A stretch of 64,000 bases of DNA, from positions 1 through 64,000 of the IMG/VR virus record IMGVR_UViG_3300035181_001045; one strand, given 5' to 3'. Each line of letters begins with the position of its first letter. Within the stretch, counting starts at the first letter, position 1. The position numbers and the translations under genes were made by a program. This document shows, one piece after another, positions 24,557 through 32,516 of the stretch. The notes beneath the pieces are model-generated. The model did no database searches. It was not told the DNA's origin and saw only the letters and a list, made by a program, of their open reading frames with translations. The stretch is from a virus.

Positions 24557-24788
24557 AGACAAGCTCATCCCGACCGAAGGGGAAGTGAAGGACGAAGTTC
24601 TTCTGCTCATGTCCAAGCTGCGAGGGTGGCCCCCCGAGCATGTCGCGCTCTTCATCGAAGAGCTGCTCGACCATGTCTGCATCGGATGCGGGTACGTCGA
24701 CCTTCCCAAGTACGGGAACTGCCCCAGCTGCCTCAACCCCGAAGGCTGTCGGATGGGGCAAGAGATCCACGGGTTGTCCGAAGGTTGA
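24549..24788 (+). CDS. Small zinc-ribbon protein
   Basis: 79 aa. HVCIGCGYVDLPKYGNCPSC is a classic C-x2-C...C-x2-C ribbon. It overlaps the previous stop (ATGCCTGA). Confidence 0.8.
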   Translation: MPEDKLIPTEGEVKDEVLLLMSKLRGWPPEHVALFIEELLDHVCIGCGYVDLPKYGNCPSCLNPEGCRMGQEIHGLSEG

Positions 24789-24812
24789 TCCGAGAGGGTC
24801 GGCTCTTGTAGG
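24785..24812 (+). promoter_or_regulatory. Class I promoter
   Basis: TTGATC-N16-TGTAGG; ATG 6 nt downstream. Confidence 0.7.
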
Positions 24813-24818
24813 AGAGCC

Positions 24819-24899
24819 ATGGCCATCTACGCCCAGACGTTCACGCGGACCAACTCCTACCCGACCCCACACCCCAAAAAAGAATCTCAGGACCCCTAA
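24819..24899 (+). CDS. Short peptide gene (26 aa)
   Basis: MAIYAQTFTRTNSYPTPHPK, then six more residues. It has its own class I promoter but is very short; a frameshift in the A6 run would extend or change it. Confidence 0.45.
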   Translation: MAIYAQTFTRTNSYPTPHPKKESQDP

Positions 24900-24924
24900 A
24901 TGTATTTCCGTCTTGGGGGTTGTT

Positions 24925-24930
24925 GGTGTA
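24925..24930 (+). promoter_or_regulatory. Class II promoter (GGTGTA)
   Basis: GTTGGTGTACTATGG; ATG at 24942. Confidence 0.5.
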
Positions 24931-24941
24931 CTATGGAAACT

Positions 24942-25369
24942 ATGAAGAACGTCATCCTCTCGGTTGCCGGCCTCCTCAGTCTCTTGGGGGTTGGTTGTGA
25001 GTACAACTACTACCAGTCCGAGGGGGCTGGTTTGAAGATCGAAGGTGTGGGCGGGGGGTGTGCCGAAGAAGCACAGTCGAGCGCTTCGGTGGGGAGCAGC
25101 TCGACTTCAAGCTCTTCGTCCAGCTCGACTTCCAGTGGTGGGCCCTCTGGTGCGAGTGACCCTACCTGCTTCCTCGCCAGTTGGATCGTGGTGCCTGCTC
25201 CATCTGGTGGCACCTTCTGTGACGACATGAAAGGAGTGGAGTGGAGTGGGTGTGTCTTGATGGGCTGGAAGGCCCCCACAAGCCCTCGTCCGAGCCGGAC
25301 TGTCAGAATATGGGTCAGGGGGACGCTGTTGTGATCAAGCACACGACCCACTGGTGCTGCTTCAACTGA
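24942..25369 (+). CDS. Secreted Ser-rich lipoprotein, frameshifted near the end
   Basis: MKNVILSVAGLLSLLGVGC is a lipoprotein signal with lipobox LGVGC. A long Ser/Thr linker follows, then a Cys-containing domain (DPTCFLASWIVVPAPSGGTF). One added G near 25245 restores 142 aa ending HTTHWCCFN. Second lipoprotein of myxobacterial style in the window. Confidence 0.75.
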
Positions 25370-25535
25370 CGCGCCTGATGGCGTCCTGCCGAGCCTTGTC
25401 GAGAGCGGCGAGGTCCGGCAGAGGGGTGATGACCAGCTCGGGATGCCTCCCTTGAGCAGCTTCAACGAGCTTTCCCCCGAGAGAGAAGAGCCCGTCCAAG
25501 AACTTCAAGAGCGTCATCACATCGGAGAGGCTCAC
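25362..25535 (-). CDS. Small hypothetical protein
   Basis: 57 aa from GTG overlapping the upstream TGA: MSLSDVMTLLKFLDGLFSLG. It ends on the lipoprotein stop in the opposite direction. Confidence 0.6.
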   Translation of the reverse strand: MSLSDVMTLLKFLDGLFSLGGKLVEAAQGRHPELVITPLPDLAALDKARQDAIRRVS

Positions 25536-25708
25536 TTGGAGTCCTCTTCGTTCTTCTTGGTACGACGCTCTTCGCGCCACCTCTGGATCTCCCCAACCCC
25601 GAGCTGGGCGATCCCCTGAGCCACTGCAATCAGAGCAGCACTGAGAACCGCGAGGCCGATGCCCCTCGCCTCTTCCCTGGAGATGTTCGTCTCGAAGTCG
25701 TTGTTCAC
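25532..25708 (-). CDS. Small single-TM protein
   Basis: 58 aa: MNNDFETNISREEARGIG, a hydrophobic helix (LAVLSAALIAVAQGIAQLGV) and a basic tail. Three overlapping GTG genes with the neighbours; the layout would suit a lysis cassette but no lysin is nearby. Confidence 0.65.
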   Translation of the reverse strand: MNNDFETNISREEARGIGLAVLSAALIAVAQGIAQLGVGEIQRWREERRTKKNEEDSK

Positions 25709-25905
25709 TGGGGGTTCTCCGGAGCAGGGGGCTTCCGATAAGAGGAGCCACCCTGCTCAGCATCACGCGACTTTTGCACAAGCTCGTGCAACGCCTCAAA
25801 AAGTCTTTGGGTCTCTTCCACATGCTTCAGGTGAAGCCGCCTACAGCTCTCGTCCCATGCCTGTAGTTGCTTGTACTTCTCGACAAAGAACTGAAGAATC
25901 TTCAC
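25705..25905 (-). CDS. Small helical protein
   Basis: 66 aa from GTG, MKILQFFVEKYKQLQAWDES, probably coiled coil. TAAGGAGACATCC precedes it. First gene of the overlapping trio. Confidence 0.65.
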   Translation of the reverse strand: MKILQFFVEKYKQLQAWDESCRRLHLKHVEETQRLFEALHELVQKSRDAEQGGSSYRKPPAPENPQ

Positions 25906-25939
25906 TTGGATGTCTCCTTAATCGGGCGGAACTTGACAA

Positions 25940-26083
25940 TCAGTGTCGTATCCCCCGGAAATCGATCTTCTCGGCGCAGATAACGTGGACTTTCCCGTCT
26001 CGAATCTCGGAGACTACACCCGCAAGAATGAGGGCAGCGATCTTCGGGTCGATTTCAACTGGGGCACTTTTCGAGGGAGACAT
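25940..26083 (-). CDS. Small hypothetical protein
   Basis: 47 aa, MSPSKSAPVEIDPKIAALIL. Divergent from the 26118 gene. Confidence 0.55.
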   Translation of the reverse strand: MSPSKSAPVEIDPKIAALILAGVVSEIRDGKVHVICAEKIDFRGIRH

Positions 26084-26117
26084 GATAACCTGTTCGTCGG
26101 AGGTTTCAGATATCAAT

Positions 26118-26294
26118 ATGACACAGAAACAAGTGGATTTTGCAAAGAGGGTGTACGGGATTTGGACCGAAGTCTTTGGGGATGCCAACACGCCGAGCTT
26201 CGACCGTCTCTCGGCCACGGACCAGCGCAAGTGGTTGGACTTCGGGTCCAAGGTGCTCGTCACCTTCCCTGACGGTCCTCCCGACCCGGGCTGA
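26118..26294 (+). CDS. Small hypothetical protein
   Basis: 58 aa, MTQKQVDFAKRVYGIWTEVF. A compact helical protein of unknown role. Confidence 0.6.
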   Translation: MTQKQVDFAKRVYGIWTEVFGDANTPSFDRLSATDQRKWLDFGSKVLVTFPDGPPDPG

Positions 26295-26297
26295 CTC

Positions 26298-26885
26298 GTG
26301 ATCGCTCTGATCATCATCAGGGCCGTGGCAGCCCTCTTGTGCCTTCGTAGAGGGTTCAAGAGGGCTGCGGCGTTTCTGGTCGCCGGAGTCCTCTATGAAC
26401 TCGGGAGGATGCCCTTCCAGGCGTGGAGAAGCCTCTACCCGAAGCCCTACGTGGGGCACGGGTTCCTGCTCTGGCTCCCCGAGCCTGCACTCATGTTGCT
26501 TCTCCCAGCGGTCCTTCTCGGGGCCGTCTCGAAGTGGTCAACAGGGCTGGCTCTTTGGGTCGTCTCGTTCGCCTTCGTGGCGTGGAGCTACCCGAGCTTG
26601 AGGGGAGACAACCTCATCGTCTTCTACGAGGCTGTCTATCTGTCGTGGTATTTGGTGGGAGCGGGCTTGATAGTTGCCCGCTCGATAGGTAGGAAGCTGG
26701 CTCTTGAGGAAGGGCTGCTCTTGCTTTACGCCTTGCTGGGGTGCGCGGGCGTCCTCTTGGTGGTTAGGTTCGGTCCCCAAAACTGGATATCCGTTCGGAT
26801 ACCAAATGGAGCTGCTCTAGCAGCCTCGATCGGCTTCTGTCTATTTGGCCCTCGGCAAGGATCAGCTTCGCCTCGAAGCGCTTGA
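26298..26885 (+). CDS. Polytopic membrane protein
   Basis: 195 aa from GTG with about six hydrophobic segments (GFLLWLPEPALMLLLPAVLL, LLLLYALLGCAGVLLVV). Its last third overlaps the convergent gene at 26764-26991. Confidence 0.7.
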   Translation: MIALIIIRAVAALLCLRRGFKRAAAFLVAGVLYELGRMPFQAWRSLYPKPYVGHGFLLWLPEPALMLLLPAVLLGAVSKWSTGLALWVVSFAFVAWSYPSLRGDNLIVFYEAVYLSWYLVGAGLIVARSIGRKLALEEGLLLLYALLGCAGVLLVVRFGPQNWISVRIPNGAALAASIGFCLFGPRQGSASPRSA

Positions 26886-26991
26886 GACGCTTGCTGATCC
26901 TCCAAAGGCCCGCACAGACATAGACCGCAAACCCCAAAGAGGTCGCAATGCAACTGAAACAGATTGCACAACAAGCGACCTCACAGTCCAT
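26764..26991 (-). CDS. Small single-TM plus coiled-coil protein
   Basis: 75 aa. A Cys-rich hydrophobic start (CCAICFSCIATSLGFAVYVC) and a charged helical tail (LKRFEAKLILAEGQIDRSRS). It overlaps the 3' end of the membrane-protein gene by about 120 nt in the opposite direction; both frames look coding. Confidence 0.5.
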   Translation of the reverse strand: MDCEVACCAICFSCIATSLGFAVYVCAGLWRISKRLKRFEAKLILAEGQIDRSRSRLLEQLHLVSERISSFGDRT

Positions 26992-26993
26992 TT

Positions 26994-27680
26994 CTACCCC
27001 CCGCCAGGACCAGCGGGAGATGCCTTCTTGGACAGCGGGAGAGCCACCCCAAAGCTGACGCTCACGGGGGTGTTCCTTACCGTCGTGGTCACGACCTCCA
27101 CGAATTCGGGGAAAGCCGCGAGGATGCTCGGGATGATGTCCGAGTTCAGAACGAGGGTATCGACGTCACGGTTCTTGTTCGTGGACGTGGGGGACCGAAC
27201 CACCGCAACGTGAACCGTTGAAGGTCCGTTGGCCGCCGGGAAGGCGAACGCCTTCTGTACAGCCGTCGAGGACTTCTCAGCCGCTTCCACGATGCTGGGC
27301 CAGTTGACTCCGTTGGGCGGGTTCTGATTGCGACCGAGAACCCGAGTCCTCAGACCTTCGTAGTCTTCTGCGTCAACACCACCCGTGAGGCCACCGTCCC
27401 CAACCAGCGCCGTGGGCGTGACATAGGGGGGCGGGCTCACCCAACGAAGGACCGTGCCTTCTGCGAGGTTGGTGCTCGCTCCTGTATCCGTCGACAGGAT
27501 GGGGATGTTGTCTCCAGGGGTGTAGCTACCCCCAACTCCAACTTCGTAGGTGAGCCCGGTCGGGTCGATGAGCTGAGCACCTCCAGGAATGAGGATGGCC
27601 GAAGTCACCGAAGTCACCGAAGCCGTGAGAACGATGGGGCCGCTTGAAGGCCCAGCCGACCGTGAAGGCCAGAGCGACAT
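26994..27680 (-). CDS. Baseplate J-like (Mu gp47 family) protein fragment
   Basis: 228 aa. AILIPGGAQLIDPTGLTYEV, STNLAEGTVLRWVSPPPYV, GGLTGGVDAEDYEGLRTRVL and AANGPSTVHVAVVRSP match the core of baseplate J proteins. The usual N-terminal ~130 residues and the C-terminal domain are absent. It may be a truncated copy, a decayed gene or a reused domain. ATG overlaps the TAA of the small gene upstream. Confidence 0.75.
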   Translation of the reverse strand: MSLWPSRSAGPSSGPIVLTASVTSVTSAILIPGGAQLIDPTGLTYEVGVGGSYTPGDNIPILSTDTGASTNLAEGTVLRWVSPPPYVTPTALVGDGGLTGGVDAEDYEGLRTRVLGRNQNPPNGVNWPSIVEAAEKSSTAVQKAFAFPAANGPSTVHVAVVRSPTSTNKNRDVDTLVLNSDIIPSILAAFPEFVEVVTTTVRNTPVSVSFGVALPLSKKASPAGPGGG

Positions 27681-27810
27681 TACCTCGGCAGATCCCGTTC
27701 AGCCTCAGTTTGGGGTCTTTCCAACGGACCCATTCGCCGGGATGTTTCTGAACGACATCGTACACGGTGTCGAACCACGCCCGCATTGAAACAAGTACCT
27801 GAATGTCCAC
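27680..27810 (-). CDS. Small hypothetical protein, frameshifted
   Basis: MDIQVLVSMRAWFDTVYDVV continues to EWVRWKDP and, with one added C, to QTEAERDLPR with a TAA that overlaps the next ATG. 43 aa after correction. Class II promoter upstream. Confidence 0.55.
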
Positions 27811-27820
27811 CCCCAGAGCC

Positions 27821-27826
27821 TACACC
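27821..27826 (-). promoter_or_regulatory. Class II promoter (GGTGTA)
   Basis: CGGTGTAGGCTCTGGGG before the GTG start at 27810. Confidence 0.45.
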
Positions 27827-27831
27827 GATCT

Positions 27832-27837
27832 GGTGTA
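27832..27837 (+). promoter_or_regulatory. Class II promoter (GGTGTA)
   Basis: CTGGTGTAGGTTGGGCGC; ATG at 27848. It forms a divergent pair with 27821. Confidence 0.5.
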
Positions 27838-27847
27838 GGTTGGGCGC

Positions 27848-29101
27848 ATGCGGATCAAGACTCTCCTCCCTTCCTGGCAAAAAGCGCTCTCCACGTTTCG
27901 ATTCGCGTCGGAGATTCTGACGAAGGTCCCTCGGAAAGAGGACTCAGTCTTCGAGATCCTCGTCAAGGCGCTCGCGATCTTCGACTCGGTCCACAAGCAC
28001 TACGGGACCGGGAACGCTCGCTCAAACCGCCTACGGGAGATCACCACGGAGAGGCAGCTCCAGCGACGACAAGGCCAAGTCTTCGTCAAGCTCTTCTTCG
28101 GGACGAGTCTCGGACGCGCGTACCCCTTGGAGCGTACCCACATCGATGAGCACTTGGACCTCATGGAGATCGCCAGCTCGGATGGGGAAGTCGTCCTGTT
28201 CCAGGAAGAGAACTGGGGGGATGGCCCTCGGGTGACAGGCGATCTGTATCACTCCCAAGGGTTCGACTTCGCAAAGGCCGTCGACTCGCTGTGGGGCGAA
28301 TACACAGAGGGTATCTACCTCTCGATGGTGAAGCAGGGGTGGCGCGAAGAGATGACCTTCACCCCCATCCCGGCAAGGATCCCCGGATACGTTTCGCCGA
28401 AGTCTGTCGTGATGCTCAAGGAGCTGATTGACGGACACCGCCCTTTGGTGGAAGCCGGAGAGAGCATCTCGTACCTATTCTTGGGGCCGAAGGGCACGGG
28501 GAAAACGCTCGCCACGTCGCGACTGGCGGCTGAGTTCGGCGGGAAATGCCTCAACATCGATGCTGCCGTTCTGCCGAGACTGGCGATCGATGAGCTGGGC
28601 TTCCTCCTCGACACACTGCGCCCCAACTTCCTCATCATCGATGACTTCGATCGCGCTCCGGTCGAAGACACCAACGCTCGAATTCTGTTCATGGCGGAGT
28701 ACGTCAAGCGGGCTCACCCGAAGACGACGCTCATCGTGACAGCCAACGACGCGAGCAAGATCGACTCTGCGATGCTGAAGCCGGACAGGCTTGATGAGCC
28801 CGTCTTCTTCCCGCCTCCGGATGCGGAAGAACGTCGGGAAATCTTCCTCGGTCTGCTCGCCTGGTACGATATGAAGATCGAGAACGATGTCTTGGATCGT
28901 TTGGTCGAGGCAACGGACCAACTGACCCATACCTACCTCGCCTACATCGTGAGACGGCTCCGTCACATCCAGCCGGCCCGCGTCCTCGAAAGCGTGAACC
29001 GGATGCGGCTGCTTTCCGTGAAGGAAGTGGCTACCCCCAAAGACCCGGGAAGCCCCCCTCCCGACCCCAAAAACATTCCACGGCCGACGTGGTTGGTGTA
29101 A
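27848..29101 (+). CDS. AAA+ ATPase
   Basis: 417 aa. An N-terminal substrate or adaptor region of about 200 residues is followed by the AAA module: Walker A LFLGPKGTGKTLA (near residue 212), Walker B NFLIIDDFDRAP, sensor-1 TLIVTANDAS and an arginine-finger region MLKPDRLDEPVFF. The order and the N-domain recall BCS1-like remodelers. Possible role: remodeling phage or host complexes. It ends LV-stop inside the next class II -10. Confidence 0.88.
   Translation: MRIKTLLPSWQKALSTFRFASEILTKVPRKEDSVFEILVKALAIFDSVHKHYGTGNARSNRLREITTERQLQRRQGQVFVKLFFGTSLGRAYPLERTHIDEHLDLMEIASSDGEVVLFQEENWGDGPRVTGDLYHSQGFDFAKAVDSLWGEYTEGIYLSMVKQGWREEMTFTPIPARIPGYVSPKSVVMLKELIDGHRPLVEAGESISYLFLGPKGTGKTLATSRLAAEFGGKCLNIDAAVLPRLAIDELGFLLDTLRPNFLIIDDFDRAPVEDTNARILFMAEYVKRAHPKTTLIVTANDASKIDSAMLKPDRLDEPVFFPPPDAEERREIFLGLLAWYDMKIENDVLDRLVEATDQLTHTYLAYIVRRLRHIQPARVLESVNRMRLLSVKEVATPKDPGSPPPDPKNIPRPTWLV
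29095..29100 (+). promoter_or_regulatory. Class II promoter (GGTGTA)
   Basis: GGTTGGTGTAAGG overlaps the AAA stop; ATG at 29111. Confidence 0.5.
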
Positions 29102-29110
29102 GGATCCCCC

Positions 29111-29413
29111 ATGCCGACCCCCAACTTCGCTCACAGCCCGCTTCATCGTGACCAGGCCATCACTCTCATGAAGCTCTCCGGCGCGTCCCACAAGCTGGCC
29201 TTCGGACTCGGCGACCACCACGAGCTTCGCGCGGAGTTCCTGACCGCCCTGAACGAGGCGAATGCGGTCGCCCGCCAGATGGGCGAGGCTTGCGCCAAGC
29301 CCTGCAAGGCCCTCCCAAACGACCTCAGCCAGGCGGACCTCGACACATACATCGCGTCGATCGCCGATGTGGAAGACACGAGCGAATCGACGATCTGCGC
29401 TTCCCAGGGTTGA
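29111..29413 (+). CDS. Helical hypothetical protein
   Basis: 100 aa, MPTPNFAHSPLHRDQAITLM; it ends CASQG with the stop in the next TTGATC box. Unknown. Confidence 0.7.
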   Translation: MPTPNFAHSPLHRDQAITLMKLSGASHKLAFGLGDHHELRAEFLTALNEANAVARQMGEACAKPCKALPNDLSQADLDTYIASIADVEDTSESTICASQG

Positions 29414-29437
29414 TCCGAGACGGGAGCGAGCTGTAGG
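29410..29437 (+). promoter_or_regulatory. Class I promoter
   Basis: TTGATC-N16-TGTAGG; ATG 9 nt downstream. Confidence 0.7.
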
Positions 29438-29446
29438 AAGGGAAAC

Positions 29447-29803
29447 ATGACCATCACCCCCAAAAATCTACTCGAATCCGGCTACAAGAAGTACCCCGAC
29501 CCGTTCAAACGAGCGGAAGTCACGGGCTGCTACCAGAAGGCCGTCCGCTCGGCCGATGGGGAGCACTACGCGGCCAACCGCTCGGACCTGGCGACGGCCC
29601 CGGAGGAGACCCTCCAGAAGATCCAGGCTCGACACAACAGCAAGGGCTACGGGAGGTGTTCCGACCTCGAAGACCGTCGCTCGACCCTTTCCTCGCCCTT
29701 CTTCAAAAAGTTCGGCAAGCATGGCGGAAACCGGCTCGCTCGTCGCCAGGGTGACACCACCCAGAAGGCGGCCCGCAACCCCAAGAACCTCATCGAGGGC
29801 TGA
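29447..29803 (+). CDS. Hypothetical protein, LLESGYKKY type
   Basis: 118 aa. LLESGYKKYPDPFKRAEV resembles KLEAGYYKNPEPTYIRGEVV of the 36055 gene, so both may share an N-terminal module. The second half is basic. Late frameshift not excluded. Confidence 0.65.
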   Translation: MTITPKNLLESGYKKYPDPFKRAEVTGCYQKAVRSADGEHYAANRSDLATAPEETLQKIQARHNSKGYGRCSDLEDRRSTLSSPFFKKFGKHGGNRLARRQGDTTQKAARNPKNLIEG

Positions 29804-29806
29804 TCC

Positions 29807-30022
29807 ATGGTCTCCCACATCATCCCCGTCAAGCATGTCTCGGAGATGTACGAACGCATCGACTCCGACCGGAGGGCCAAGCTGGAGCGCATCCTCGGCA
29901 CCGATCGCCGGATCGTTGCGACTTGCCTGAAAGAGGTGCTGGCGCTTCTGCACTCGGGCAAGGCGGATGAGGCTACCTTGCTGCTTTCCTGCGCCGTCGA
30001 AGACCTGGATCAGCTCGTATGA
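29807..30022 (+). CDS. Small helical protein
   Basis: 71 aa, MVSHIIPVKHVSEMYERIDS. It overlaps the next start (ATGA). Confidence 0.65.
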   Translation: MVSHIIPVKHVSEMYERIDSDRRAKLERILGTDRRIVATCLKEVLALLHSGKADEATLLLSCAVEDLDQLV

Positions 30023-30345
30023 ACACCCCGACCCAAGAAGAGTTCGAAGCCGCGGGCTTCGTCACCCTGAGTCCCATCCCGGGAGCCAACATCCTCGGGC
30101 ACTACGTGAAGTACTTCCTGGCGAATGACGAGACCAAGTTCGGTCTGCACGGCATCGTCAAGAAGAACTACACGACCTACGAGGCCAAGTTCCACAAGCT
30201 CTACAGCCCGGACTACACGGTGAAGCTCGAAGACCCCAACCTGCCCGACCTGGCGGCCATTGTGCAATGGTTCACCGACGCCTACGAGAGCCAAGGGTGC
30301 TGTACCGAGGAAGCTCAACTGCGGCACTTCGCGAGTTGGGGTTGA
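30019..30345 (+). CDS. Hypothetical protein
   Basis: 108 aa, MNTPTQEEFEAAGFVTLSPI. It converges with the oxygenase gene and overlaps it by 31 nt. Confidence 0.7.
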   Translation: MNTPTQEEFEAAGFVTLSPIPGANILGHYVKYFLANDETKFGLHGIVKKNYTTYEAKFHKLYSPDYTVKLEDPNLPDLAAIVQWFTDAYESQGCCTEEAQLRHFASWG

Positions 30346-30998
30346 TCCGAACCCGCCCAAGCTACCGGCTGGCGAACCCGATGCAAGAGAGGCTTCACAA
30401 GCCCGTCCGTCACCCGCCCCAAGATGTCCCCCGCGTAACAGAGCATGTGCCCCGGAGGCGCCTCGACCGGAGCCCACTCGCCCCCAGCGATGGACATCTC
30501 CAAGCCAGAGCCCTCGATCAGCGGGTAGATGGCCAGCGTCCCCCAATCCCGATGCGCAGGGAAGAGCAGCCGGCCCGCCTCCCCAGAGTACGGATAGTGG
30601 ACCGCGTTCAAGACCCACTCCTGTGGAGCCAAGAGGTCCTCCATCATGGGGAAGAGCAGATCGCACTCTTGGCCGAGATGGAACAGAATCTCCTCAGCCA
30701 CATCCGCCACGCGCACACGGAGAGACTTCATCTCCTTGCGGACAGCCGTGACCTCAGCAGGCTCGGGTGAAGAGATGTCCGGCTCCCGAGTGAGGAAGCA
30801 CTGGATCACCTTCCGAGAAGCTCCCGGCACGCTGGAGAGCGCCTCGGGGAACATCGTCCGCTTCTCCAGAGGTGGACACGCAGACAAGCCCGAGAGCACG
30901 CCCTGAGCAAGAGCAAGCACCCGAGCTGCCTCCTCGATGAGCCCCTCCCCAGGGATGAACCCCACGCCACGCTCCAAGAGATCGTCGATGATGGACAT
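30315..30998 (-). CDS. 2-oxoglutarate/Fe(II)-dependent oxygenase-like protein
   Basis: 227 aa. LLFPAHRDWGTLAIYPLIEG carries H-x-D, and PLLHRVRQPVAW supplies the distal His and the R of the 2OG site, on a double-stranded beta-helix scaffold of the isopenicillin-N-synthase type. The substrate could be a small molecule, a nucleic-acid base or a protein. Class II promoter before ATG 30998. Confidence 0.8.
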   Translation of the reverse strand: MSIIDDLLERGVGFIPGEGLIEEAARVLALAQGVLSGLSACPPLEKRTMFPEALSSVPGASRKVIQCFLTREPDISSPEPAEVTAVRKEMKSLRVRVADVAEEILFHLGQECDLLFPMMEDLLAPQEWVLNAVHYPYSGEAGRLLFPAHRDWGTLAIYPLIEGSGLEMSIAGGEWAPVEAPPGHMLCYAGDILGRVTDGLVKPLLHRVRQPVAWAGSDQPQLAKCRS

Positions 30999-31008
30999 GG
31001 GGAGAGAG

Positions 31009-31014
31009 TACACC
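31009..31014 (-). promoter_or_regulatory. Class II promoter (GGTGTA)
   Basis: CTCGGTGTACTCTCTCCCC before the 30998 ATG. The following 31015-31160 holds no gene I can support. Confidence 0.45.
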
Positions 31015-31166
31015 GAGAGGCAGCTCAGAGACCAGCAAGGGATGGGCTCACCCCGGGATCCCAAGCCCTGGCTGGCACGGCGTTCGAAACCGGCCGCGCA
31101 CGTATATGGATCGGATTCTTGCCAACATGTCTGAAAACTCCGGACAGCTTGGCACGGAATTATGGG

Positions 31167-31194
31167 TTGATCCCAAGAGGGGTCGAGCTGTAGG
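31167..31194 (+). promoter_or_regulatory. Class I promoter
   Basis: TTGATC-N16-TGTAGG; ATG 6 nt downstream. Confidence 0.7.
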
Positions 31195-31200
31195 AGAGGC

Positions 31201-31386
31201 ATGATGGACATCTTTCGGAAGGCGCAGAAAGCGCAGTGCGGGGACGGCTCCAAGAACAAGCGGGGTCGTTACGGCTGCGCCTGTTGCCGTGACATCGCCA
31301 CGCTCGGGGTCTTCAAGAAGGTCTCGCGTCGCCTGGCTCGGGTCCGCCTGAGCCGGCTCGATCAGAAGACGAACTTCGAGAGCTGA
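31201..31386 (+). CDS. Small basic Cys-containing protein
   Basis: 61 aa with GDGSKNKRGRYGCACCRD; likely metal or nucleic-acid binding. Confidence 0.65.
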   Translation: MMDIFRKAQKAQCGDGSKNKRGRYGCACCRDIATLGVFKKVSRRLARVRLSRLDQKTNFES

Positions 31387-31395
31387 GGACGACCC

Positions 31396-31536
31396 ATGAT
31401 TCTGCGAGGATTCAAGCACAGCAAGAACCAGGAGAAGATCCGACGCCGGGTCTACCGACGGGTGTCTCTACGTGGTCGGAACGCGGTGGCTGTGCCCCGT
31501 CGTATCCGCCGCGAGAACTTCATCGAACGCGGTTGA
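31396..31536 (+). CDS. Small very basic protein
   Basis: 46 aa, MILRGFKHSKNQEKIRRRVY, Arg-rich throughout and ending RERG. Its stop is the TGA of the next TTGATC box. Confidence 0.6.
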   Translation: MILRGFKHSKNQEKIRRRVYRRVSLRGRNAVAVPRRIRRENFIERG

Positions 31537-31560
31537 TCGCAGGGGCTTCGGCTCTGTAGG
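31533..31560 (+). promoter_or_regulatory. Class I promoter
   Basis: TTGATC-N16-TGTAGG; ATG 9 nt downstream. Confidence 0.7.
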
Positions 31561-31569
31561 AGAAGGACC

Positions 31570-31812
31570 ATGTGCAACCCTTACGCTGAACATGACGCCC
31601 GCTGGGACGACCACTTCTCCGACGCTGTCTCGGAGCGATACGCTGGAGAGATCATCGACGGCACGCTCGAAGCCATGGCCGATGCCGGCTGGCAGGGCAC
31701 CAAGGCGGAGTTCCTCGCCGACCTGGCTCGCAAGGATGCGGCCTACGAGGCGGCTGAGAACGCTCGCCGGACTCTACTTCCCGCCCCTGTGGACGACGGT
31801 CTGCTGTTCTGA
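31570..31812 (+). CDS. Small acidic protein
   Basis: 80 aa, MCNPYAEHDARWDDHFSDAV, helical. Unknown. Confidence 0.7.
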   Translation: MCNPYAEHDARWDDHFSDAVSERYAGEIIDGTLEAMADAGWQGTKAEFLADLARKDAAYEAAENARRTLLPAPVDDGLLF

Positions 31813-31848
31813 TCCCCACCAAGAGAACCCCATGCCCAAGCCCCCCCC

Positions 31849-32106
31849 ATGACCATCGAAGAGGCCGCTGCCCACATCGAAGCGGCCTCGACGCCCCAGA
31901 ATCACTTCGACCTTCTGCGCCTCTTTCAGCTCTCGATCCTGAGAGGGCTGACGCTCACAGGCGACCGCGGGCGGACCCTGCTCATCCTGCTCGACATTCA
32001 GCAGGGAGGCACAGGCGACCCGAAGAAGGCCCTGAGCGCCTTGGGGCTCCCGCTGGAGTTCAACGAGATGAGCGGCATCCGGTTCCTCGACAAGGAGAAG
32101 CCGTGA
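31849..32106 (+). CDS. Small hypothetical protein
   Basis: 85 aa, MTIEEAAAHIEAASTPQNHF. It overlaps the next GTG start. Confidence 0.65.
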   Translation: MTIEEAAAHIEAASTPQNHFDLLRLFQLSILRGLTLTGDRGRTLLILLDIQQGGTGDPKKALSALGLPLEFNEMSGIRFLDKEKP

Positions 32107-32312
32107 GCAAGCTCGTCTGGGAAGAGATCGAAGGCTCGAAGGACTGCGCCCCGCTCTCGTGCAGCGGGCACTACGTGATCTCGCACCGCTTCGAGTGGCA
32201 CACGGTCTCCTACCGGCCGCCGGGGCAACGCCACCATGTCGGCTCGTACGCGACGCCCGAGCTGGCGACCGATGCAGCCGAGGAGCACTACGCCGACCTC
32301 ATCTTGGTGTAA
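32103..32312 (+). CDS. Small hypothetical protein
   Basis: 69 aa, MSKLVWEEIEGSKDCAPLSC, with the strand-helix ending YATPELATDAAEEHYADLI. It ends LV-stop within a class II -10. Confidence 0.65.
   Translation: MSKLVWEEIEGSKDCAPLSCSGHYVISHRFEWHTVSYRPPGQRHHVGSYATPELATDAAEEHYADLILV
32306..32311 (+). promoter_or_regulatory. Class II promoter (GGTGTA)
   Basis: CTTGGTGTAAGC overlaps the preceding stop; ATG at 32322. Confidence 0.5.
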
Positions 32313-32321
32313 GCTCTTCCC

Positions 32322-32516
32322 ATGGCCCAAGCAGGCGCACCCCAAAACTGGTCGTTCCGAGCCCCCAGCCACAAGGCCCTCAAGGGGAGGCGGGGAGCGA
32401 AGCGAAACATCGCCCGCTGCTACCACCACGGGCGGCCCGATCAGGAAGAGCGAGCCATCGAGCGCACTGTGAGGCAGGCAGGGAAGAGGCTCATCCGTGA
32501 GGCCCTTCGAGGATAA
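32322..32516 (+). CDS. Small basic protein
   Basis: 64 aa, MAQAGAPQNWSFRAPSHKAL, Arg/Lys-rich. Its last base overlaps the next ATG. Confidence 0.6.
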   Translation: MAQAGAPQNWSFRAPSHKALKGRRGAKRNIARCYHHGRPDQEERAIERTVRQAGKRLIREALRG

